A DNA stretch of 27,032 nt from Anaerolineaceae bacterium UBA2260 (lineage in GTDB: Bacteria; Chloroflexota; Anaerolineae; Anaerolineales; Anaerolineaceae), in contig DDXM01000007.1 of the NCBI GenBank assembly GCA_002347485.1, positions 1 through 27,032 on the forward strand, written 5' to 3'. The position numbers were made by a program, and so were the translations under genes. This document shows, in pieces, positions 22,639 through 27,032 of this stretch; position 1 is the stretch's first letter, and each line of letters opens with the position of its first letter. Below the pieces are notes generated by a model. It saw only the letters and a list, made by a program, of their open reading frames with translations, ran no database searches and was not told the DNA's origin.

Positions 22639-23250
22639 ATGACTGACACTCCTCCCGTTGAAGAAGTAAATGAGGATCCTGCTCAGGAAGAAAAGATCGC
22701 TAAGAACAAAAAAAACCGGAAACTCGGAACATGGGCGATTGTGGGGATCATCGTAGCCGCGTTGGTGGTCGTGGGTGGCGCAACTGGTGGATACCTCATC
22801 CATCTCTCCAACACCAGCCCCGAATTCTGCGCGACCTGTCACATTATGGATAAGAATGTTACTTCCTACCTTACCAGCAACGACCTGGATAACATTCATT
22901 ATCAGGGGAATGTGGCGTGCAAGGAATGCCATGATTATCCCGTGCCGGCAGAGATCCGTAGCGGCATCAAATTCATCCTCGGTGATTACACAGTTGATGA
23001 GAACGGTGACCTGGTCAAATTGACCTACGATGATGATATCTGCCTGCAGTGCCACATCAGCAAGGATTACGTGGCTCAAGCCACCGACTTCCTCACCAGG
23101 AACCCGCACGATAGCCACAACGGCATGCTTTCCTGCAAGACCTGCCATGTCTCGCATGGGCAACAGATCGATTACTGCTCACAGTGCCATGACCATGGCG
23201 CGCAGCGCCTGATCGGCGAGGACGAACCTCGCGAAGATACGTTAGACTAA
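22639..23250 (+). CDS. Membrane-anchored five-haem c-type cytochrome (NapC/NirT/NrfH-like)
   Basis: A 203-residue cytochrome. Acidic/basic N-terminal tail, one membrane helix (about 31-55) then an extracytoplasmic domain with five CxxCH haem sites at C64-H68, C94-H98, C135-H139, C166-H170 and C180-H184. The pattern SPEFCATCHIM after the helix and HYQGNVACKECHDYP are typical of NapC/NrfH quinol-oxidising anchors, which normally have four haems. Additional histidines (H87, H157, H160, H173, H186) could serve as distal ligands. It probably moves electrons from menaquinol to an external acceptor. GGAAGAG five bases before ATG 22639 decides against the earlier ATG 22621. It diverges from the ccm operon that should mature it. 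Confidence 0.92.
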   Translation: MTDTPPVEEVNEDPAQEEKIAKNKKNRKLGTWAIVGIIVAALVVVGGATGGYLIHLSNTSPEFCATCHIMDKNVTSYLTSNDLDNIHYQGNVACKECHDYPVPAEIRSGIKFILGDYTVDENGDLVKLTYDDDICLQCHISKDYVAQATDFLTRNPHDSHNGMLSCKTCHVSHGQQIDYCSQCHDHGAQRLIGEDEPREDTLD

Positions 23251-23303
23251 GTGCACTTTCAAGCGCGAGAAAACAATTTTACCCGCAGTGGATTAAACAA
23301 TAA

Positions 23304-23338
23304 GGGGACTCCAATTTTGGAGTCCCGTTTTATCATTT
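23304..23338 (+). terminator. Rho-independent terminator of the cytochrome gene
   Basis: A ten-base-pair perfect stem GGGACTCCAA/TTGGAGTCCC (23305-23314 and 23317-23326) is followed by GTTTTATCATTTTA. It lies 54 bases after the cytochrome stop and just before the 3' end of the convergent tatB gene. Confidence 0.9.
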
Positions 23339-23350
23339 TATTATAAGGAT

Positions 23351-23812
23351 TCAGGATCGATCGGCTTCAGGGCTGGGCGCGACATCACCTGTATTCTCTT
23401 CTGAGATTACCGGCGCTCTGAGTTCCGGTTCACTTTGTTGAGGTGGAACAGGGATGGTGACGGAAATGACCGGTTCCTGTTTCAATTCTTTGGCAACTTC
23501 CTTCAGTGGTTCTTCCACTTCCTTGATCAGGTCGGACATGGTGCTCGCGACGGAACTGCGCATCCCCTTGGTTTCTTTTTCCAGGTCTTTAAGGGTAGCG
23601 TCGAGGTCGGCTTCCTTCGCCAGTATCTTGGGAATCTCGGATAGCTCGCGTTTGGTCGCCCAGATCTCTTGCCAGTAAGGAGATTTGGTGACCTTGCGGA
23701 TGAACGCCCCGATATCCCGGGCGGTTTTAACCATATTCCCGGGGCCCATGATGATCAACGCCAGGACGACGATGAGGATGATCTCGGAGATGCCGAGGTT
23801 AAATATCTTCAT
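23351..23812 (-). CDS. tatB: TatB-like twin-arginine translocase subunit
   Basis: A 153-residue protein with an N-terminal membrane helix in MKIFNLGISEIILIVVLALI, followed by IMGPGNMVKTARDIGAFIRK, an amphipathic helix, and a long charged helical region (about 45-115) with a disordered Pro/Glu-rich tail. The opening F-N-L-G-x-S-E and the glycine-proline after the helix, together with length, are TatB-like rather than TatA-like. It forms the Tat substrate receptor with TatC. It lies 62 bases after tatA on the same strand and lacks a strong ribosome binding site. Confidence 0.82.
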   Translation of the reverse strand: MKIFNLGISEIILIVVLALIIMGPGNMVKTARDIGAFIRKVTKSPYWQEIWATKRELSEIPKILAKEADLDATLKDLEKETKGMRSSVASTMSDLIKEVEEPLKEVAKELKQEPVISVTIPVPPQQSEPELRAPVISEENTGDVAPSPEADRS

Positions 23813-23874
23813 AGACCAATAGCCAAAGGAATATTGTTATCGCCACGCTTGAAGAAGCCGAGCGCGGTGAAATA

Positions 23875-24057
23875 TTATGCCTGCGGGGTGGTGTCGTCTT
23901 CTTTTGTTTCTGCTTTTTCGTCACCCTTCAAGCCCTTGCGGAAGGAGTGAATCGCTCCGCCGATCTCGCCGCCAATCTTACCGATTCTGCCGACTCCGAA
24001 AAGCAGCACGACGATCACAAGGATGATGATCCATTCTGATCCTCTAGGAAGTCCCAT
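23875..24057 (-). CDS. tatA: TatA, pore-forming subunit of the twin-arginine translocase
   Basis: A 60-residue protein. One membrane helix (SEWIIILVIVVLLFGVG, about 7-23) contains the conserved F-G hinge, then the amphipathic helix IGKIGGEIGGAIHSFRKGLKG and a short acidic tail. This is the normal TatA architecture; length is at the short end. It multimerises to pass folded proteins across the membrane. AAGGAG lies eight bases before the ATG. It lies between tatC and tatB. Confidence 0.92.
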   Translation of the reverse strand: MGLPRGSEWIIILVIVVLLFGVGRIGKIGGEIGGAIHSFRKGLKGDEKAETKEDDTTPQA

Positions 24058-24116
24058 TATATTTCTCCTTATCTAAACTTCAATTTATTTTACTATGTTA
24101 AGCTGATGCCATGCCA

Positions 24117-24878
24117 TTAAAAAATCGTATTCTTTTCCTCGTTCAACTCCTGGGCTTTACGACGCTGCCTTCCAGCGAAGGATGCAAACAAGATGCTGAT
24201 CAAGTAAAGCACCGTGAGCGGCAGCATCATTAAACCCATATTTACGGGGTCAGGTGTGGGCGTGATCGTAGCTGCTACAACAGCGATGACGACGATGGCA
24301 ATGCGCCATTGCTTGATCAGTTGCCTGGCGGTGACGACGCCCAACCTGGCGAGCAGGAAAATTACGAGTGGCAACTCAAAAGCGACGCCAACCCAGAACA
24401 ACAGATTCAGCACAAATCCAAAATAATTCCCCGGCCGCGGGGCGGTCGAGATTCCCATGAAATCCAGCAGGAACGGCAAAGCCGTTGGGAGCAGGAAGAA
24501 GTAGGCGAATAACACACCGCCGACGAAGAAGAGCGTGGCCATCGGGATCATGACCCACACCCACGTGCGCTCGTTGGGGTTCAGCCCGGGGAGGATGAAA
24601 GCGAGGATCTCGAAGACGATGACCGGCAATGCCAGGATGACCCCGCTGAGCAGGGAAATTTTCATGAACACGGAGACATTCTCGGTGACATCAATCGATT
24701 CCAGCACCGAGAGCCCCCCGATCGGTTTAGCCAGCAGTTCGGCGATCTGCTGGCTAAAAGCGAAGCTGGCAACGGTGGTGACCAGCAACGCGATGACCGC
24801 AACCAACAGCCGCTTGCGCAGCTCTTTTACGTGGCTGAGGACGCTCATTTCTTCGAAAATTACTTCTTTTTTTGCCAT
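24117..24878 (-). CDS. tatC: TatC, twin-arginine signal receptor of the Tat translocase
   Basis: A 253-residue membrane protein with six helices. It begins with MSVLSHVKELRKRLLVA, the hallmark cytoplasmic segment contacting the RR signal, and has FILPGLNPNERTWVW after helix two, FGFVLNLLFWVGVAFELPLVIF (helix four region with the conserved Phe-Glu-Leu-Pro) and ATITPTPDPVNMGLMMLPLTVLYLISI (helix five/six). Gene order tatC-tatA-tatB differs from the tatABC order of enterobacteria. The upstream ribosome binding site is weak. Confidence 0.95.
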   Translation of the reverse strand: MAKKEVIFEEMSVLSHVKELRKRLLVAVIALLVTTVASFAFSQQIAELLAKPIGGLSVLESIDVTENVSVFMKISLLSGVILALPVIVFEILAFILPGLNPNERTWVWVMIPMATLFFVGGVLFAYFFLLPTALPFLLDFMGISTAPRPGNYFGFVLNLLFWVGVAFELPLVIFLLARLGVVTARQLIKQWRIAIVVIAVVAATITPTPDPVNMGLMMLPLTVLYLISILFASFAGRQRRKAQELNEEKNTIF

Positions 24879-25061
24879 CTATGCTTCTTTGTTGTGTGAG
24901 TGTTTATTTTATCAGCGCTGGGGATTGGATACAAGGAGGAAGGGCGGGAATTTTTACGCTGAAGTATATGTAATCAGGCAGCGTTTTCCGTTATTATCAA
25001 TCGCTGATTATTAAAACTAAACCAGGGGATACGCGGGCAATCGTGATTTGTATCGTTTTAC

Positions 25062-25889
25062 TTAATCGTGGAAGCGCTTTTCACCCGCTTCAATGCGCAC
25101 TTGCAGATGATTTTGCGCTGGGGGCAGCGGACAGGTGGCGAACGGTGTGTACGCGCAAGGCCAGTTGCGCGCCAGGTTGAAATCAAGCGTGACCTGACAG
25201 TTTTTGGGGTAAGGCGTTAGCACGTACCGCCCGCCGGGGTAGGTGGAATCAGCGCGCGTCGGGTCGGTGAAATTGAACAGCAGACCATCTTCATCGTCCT
25301 CGGCGATCAGCGTGCACGCGACGCCACTGACTGTGAACTGCGCTTGACCCGGGAAGAGGATCTCGTGTTCTCCACCAATGGCGTCCGCGATCTTTATCGA
25401 ACGTGGCGGGTCAAAAGGTATAAATTCCGCCTGAACCCGATACGCTGGATTAACCGGAAAATAAATCAACCCGTTAAAATTTTTCAGAGCTGGTGATTCC
25501 CGATCCCATACCCGCAGGTAAGGGCGGCTGTTGCGGTTGATCACGCGCATGGCAATCGCCCCAATTTCCACCAGGTCAGGGTCACCATCCACATCCTGGC
25601 GCAGCCGGCCGCCGGTGGGAGGTTGACCATTGACGGTGAAGCCCTCAGATGCCGAGATCAGGAAGACCCCATCGGTACGCGCTTCAAAATTCGCGTGGCA
25701 GCCCTCCGGCAGGGAGGGCAGGGTGATCTCCAGGTTTTCTTCGCGCCCAACGCGGTTTATTCCGTCAGCAAGCGGGAAGAGCCCCACCAACGTGAACCAA
25801 TTGAGCGGATTGGAGAGCATCCGGTCCTCACGCGTCTGGCGCGCCTGTTCAATTTCAATCCTGTAAGCGGTATTTTCGATCAAGAGCAT
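25062..25889 (-). CDS. DUF1684 family protein
   Basis: A 275-residue soluble beta-rich protein of the DUF1684 family. Characteristic segments are REDRMLSNPLNWFTLVGLFPLADG near the N terminus, RPYLRVWDRESPALKNFNGLIYFPVN in the middle, and GGRYVLTPYPKNCQVTLDFNLARNWPCAYTPFATCPLPP near the C terminus. The last is the family's most conserved block. The biochemical function is not established. Several starts are possible: ATG 25889 (AAAGG abuts it), TTG 25883 (better spacing) and ATG 25958 (no ribosome binding site). It stands downstream of a hairpin and the DUF3597 gene and upstream of tat. Confidence 0.8.
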   Translation of the reverse strand: MLLIENTAYRIEIEQARQTREDRMLSNPLNWFTLVGLFPLADGINRVGREENLEITLPSLPEGCHANFEARTDGVFLISASEGFTVNGQPPTGGRLRQDVDGDPDLVEIGAIAMRVINRNSRPYLRVWDRESPALKNFNGLIYFPVNPAYRVQAEFIPFDPPRSIKIADAIGGEHEILFPGQAQFTVSGVACTLIAEDDEDGLLFNFTDPTRADSTYPGGRYVLTPYPKNCQVTLDFNLARNWPCAYTPFATCPLPPAQNHLQVRIEAGEKRFHD

Positions 25890-26021
25890 CCTTTCGTAGC
25901 CGGTGCTTGAGGGAAGTAAAATGAAACGGCAGAAGCTGAAATTGCTCCGCCGTAACATATGACCTCATTCGATCAACCTGGTAGGGTCACAGGTTTCGTT
26001 TTACCCCGATCGAATTTTTTC

Positions 26022-26058
26022 CCGGGGAGCCTGTATGTTGGTCGCGCAGGCTTCCCGG
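26022..26058. terminator. Strong hairpin without T-run between DUF3597 and DUF1684 genes
   Basis: CCGGGGAGCCTG (26022-26033) pairs with CAGGCTTCCCGG (26047-26058) over 12 pairs, one of them G-U, with a 13-base loop. It starts 22 bases after the DUF3597 stop. A T-run precedes rather than follows it on the plus strand, so it is not a classical intrinsic terminator in either direction; it might still end or protect the DUF3597 transcript. Confidence 0.45.
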
Positions 26059-26079
26059 AGTATTATGGTTGCCGAATAA

Positions 26080-26559
26080 TTAGTCGAGCATACTGGCGGG
26101 AATGTTCCCACCGTTGTCGGCGATCTTCTGTAAAACGGTCTTGTGCAGCCAGACGTTCATTTCAGCGGAATCGTCCATCTTGTCCGGCGGGCAACCAAGT
26201 TCGACTGCCAGTTCCTTGCGGGCGGCGTAGCTGCTGTCGATGCCGAGCAGTTTCAACAGGTCAACAATCGATTTCTTCCAGTCAAGTTTTTCGGGGTTTG
26301 CGGCGGCGAGTTTTTCAAGCTGAGCCACAACATCCACCACGGGGATCGCCCCAGGTTTTAGCGTGGTTGCTTTCGGTTTACCGACCTGGTCCAACGGCAG
26401 ATCGTACTTGCCGGCTCCAGGACTGGTGCCTGGCTTGACCGGGCTGGTCGTGGTGGTGGTTCTTGGAATCGTTGTGGTCGTAGTCTTGGGAATCGTCGTA
26501 ACCGGCTCAGCTTTTGGTTTGACTCCCAACTTTTCGAGAATGTTCGAGAATATACCCAT
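26080..26559 (-). CDS. DUF3597 family protein with Thr-rich linker
   Basis: A 159-residue protein. It begins MGIFSNILEKLGVKPK, the normal opening of DUF3597 proteins, continues with a low-complexity linker built of TTTTTIPR-like units (about 20-45), and then a DUF3597 domain: VDVVAQLEKLAAANPEKLDW, SIVDLLKLLGIDSS, ARKELAVELGCP and MNVWLHKTVLQKIADNGGNIP. Family function is unknown; it is often annotated as a small cytoplasmic stress-type protein without proof. AAAGGACA precedes ATG 26559; the longer frame from 26604 begins upstream of the promoter-defined transcript. Promoter see 26603-26632. Confidence 0.88.
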   Translation of the reverse strand: MGIFSNILEKLGVKPKAEPVTTIPKTTTTTIPRTTTTTSPVKPGTSPGAGKYDLPLDQVGKPKATTLKPGAIPVVDVVAQLEKLAAANPEKLDWKKSIVDLLKLLGIDSSYAARKELAVELGCPPDKMDDSAEMNVWLHKTVLQKIADNGGNIPASMLD

Positions 26560-26602
26560 TTCGTTTGTCCTTTCGTTAATAGGTTTTATCCAGATTAATT
26601 TC

Positions 26603-26632
26603 ATTATAGACCAAAAATGCCCATTACGTCAA
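26603..26632 (-). promoter_or_regulatory. Strong sigma-70-type promoter of the DUF3597 gene
   Basis: Read on the minus strand: TTGACG (26627-26632), 18-base spacer, TATAAT (26603-26608), about 44 bases upstream of ATG 26559. A 14-base AT palindrome AAATTTTAAAATTT (26631-26644) overlaps its upstream edge and could act as an UP-like element. This is the best promoter match in the window. Confidence 0.65.
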
Positions 26633-26728
26633 ATTTTAAAATTTAACAAAACACACAGGATACAAATGGCTGATTTTGTGATATGTTTATTAAGTTCGAC
26701 AGCATAAGTTCGGAAAGGAGAAGTCATC

Positions 26729-26839
26729 ATGGGAGAAGCTGGCAAGAAAGACAAAGGTAAAAAGGAACAAAAAAAGAAACCAAAACTGACGATCAAGGAA
26801 AAACGCAAACAGAAGCACGAGAAGAAAGAAACCGCTTAA
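26729..26839 (+). CDS. Lysine-rich small protein (36 aa)
   Basis: A short reading frame found by hand: MGEAGKKDKGKKEQKKK, then PKLTIKEKRKQKHEKKETA, stop. AAAGGAG lies eight bases before the ATG, and a hairpin terminator lies about 115 bases beyond the stop, so expression as a unit is credible. It is extremely basic and Gln/Glu-interrupted, fits a nucleic-acid- or ribosome-associated peptide, and resembles small Lys-rich hypothetical proteins seen in other bacteria (recollection, not searched). No known function. It diverges from the DUF3597 gene. Confidence 0.7.
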   Translation: MGEAGKKDKGKKEQKKKPKLTIKEKRKQKHEKKETA

Positions 26840-26954
26840 CCTGTTTGACAGGACCGCGCACGTCGAGTGAATCGTTGAAGTTTTCAATCGGGATTTCACC
26901 TGCGGCAAGAGCATTATCGAAGAGCGCGATCCTTCGAAACCGGATGATTCAATC

Positions 26955-26992
26955 ACCGCTTTACCTTTTAGTAAAGCGGTTTACCATTTTTT
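26955..26992 (+). terminator. Hairpin terminator downstream of the Lys-rich gene
   Basis: ACCGCTTTAC (26955-26964) and GTAAAGCGGT (26971-26980) form a perfect ten-pair stem with a six-base loop, followed by TTACCATTTTTT. The T-run starts six bases after the stem, slightly late for a classical intrinsic terminator. Confidence 0.65.
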
Positions 26993-27032
26993 GCCTCCCA
27001 AAGGTCATCCTCCCAAAGGTCATCCCATCCTA
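26968..27032 (-). CDS. Possible C-terminal tail of a gene beyond the window edge
   Basis: A minus-strand open frame entering from the edge reads GWDDLWEDDLWEAKNGKPLY and then stops (26968-26970). The 15-base tandem repeat keeps this frame and encodes DDLWE twice. Only 21 codons are visible and the stop falls in the terminator loop, so this may be chance. Confidence 0.25.
   Translation of the reverse strand, partial: GWDDLWEDDLWEAKNGKPLY
26995..27024. repeat. 15-base tandem direct repeat, two copies visible
   Basis: CTCCCAAAGGTCATC occurs twice back to back (26995-27009 and 27010-27024), followed by CCATCCTA at the edge. The array may continue outside the window. Confidence 0.8.

Noticed and set aside
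22567..23163. 198-codon minus-strand frame opposite the cytochrome gene
   Set aside because: Antisense shadow. The plus strand has five CxxCH sites, a ribosome binding site, a promoter and a terminator.
24970..25017. Imperfect hairpin TAATC..AGCG / CGCT..GATTA upstream of tatC
   Set aside because: Short arms with a four-base bulge, a long loop, and no T-run after it in the direction of the DUF1684 transcript.
26690..26956. 88-codon minus-strand frame with a Phe/Leu-rich stretch resembling a membrane protein
   Set aside because: It is the reverse complement of the Lys-rich gene: AAA and AAG read as TTT and CTT. It has no ribosome binding site.
1..27032. Mobile elements, phage genes, CRISPR arrays, tRNA or rRNA genes
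   Set aside because: None was seen: no transposase or integrase motifs, no regularly spaced repeats, no tRNA-like cloverleaf with a conserved TTCGA arm, no rRNA conserved segments. A dedicated tRNA and ncRNA covariance-model search would be decisive.

Overview
The window looks like chromosomal DNA of an uncultured-type bacterium of the phylum Chloroflexota, probably class Anaerolineae. This is inference: GC is moderate (a little over half by eye), secreted lipoproteins carry Thr/Pro-rich linkers, and a System I cytochrome c maturation operon with a Cys-type CcmE sits beside DUF1684, DUF3597 and DUF4405 proteins. No rRNA, tRNA, CRISPR array, phage or transposase was seen. Gene density is high and the codon style is uniform, so most of the window reads as ordinary vertically kept chromosome.

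Layout. 1-4.7 kb: an edge-truncated aldo/keto reductase, a YdeI/OmdA-type protein, a HAD phosphatase, a DUF4405 membrane protein with a Cys-rich tail, and an ABC exporter half-transporter. 4.8-8.7 kb, minus strand: an operon of MFS transporter, Cys-rich cytoplasmic protein and two paralogous SH3-like lipoproteins, closed by a hairpin terminator. 8.7-9.2 kb: the remnant of a copper-type cupredoxin gene, apparently frameshifted, directly followed by a small HMA (CxxC) copper-chaperone-like protein. 9.2-12.8 kb, minus strand: a membrane-anchored cyclophilin, a small unknown protein, a geranylgeranyl-reductase-like flavoprotein paired with cyclopropane-fatty-acid synthase, and a small unknown protein. 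12.9-15.1 kb, plus strand: a PlsC-like acyltransferase and an acetate-kinase-family enzyme with an altered nucleotide-site motif. 15.1-16.0 kb: a DegV fatty-acid-binding protein.

16.1-22.3 kb, minus strand, is the core of the window: a complete nine-gene cytochrome c maturation operon in the order ccmE-ccmF-ccmH-ccmG(TlpA/ResA-like)-ccmI-like-ccmA-ccmB-ccmC-ccmD, tightly overlapping (several ATGA/GTGA junctions). CcmE carries a CxxxY haem-binding motif rather than HxxxY, and CcmH carries four cysteines rather than two. Diverging from it across a 352-bp promoter region is a membrane-anchored five-haem c-type cytochrome, a likely client. 23.3-24.9 kb holds tatC-tatA-tatB. The chromosomal neighbourhood therefore groups the machinery for exporting and maturing membrane redox proteins (Ccm plus Tat) with a multihaem electron carrier.

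25.0-27.0 kb: a DUF1684 protein, a DUF3597 protein with a Thr-rich linker and a strong promoter, a 36-residue Lys-rich protein with a very good ribosome binding site, a terminator, and a 15-bp tandem repeat at the window edge.
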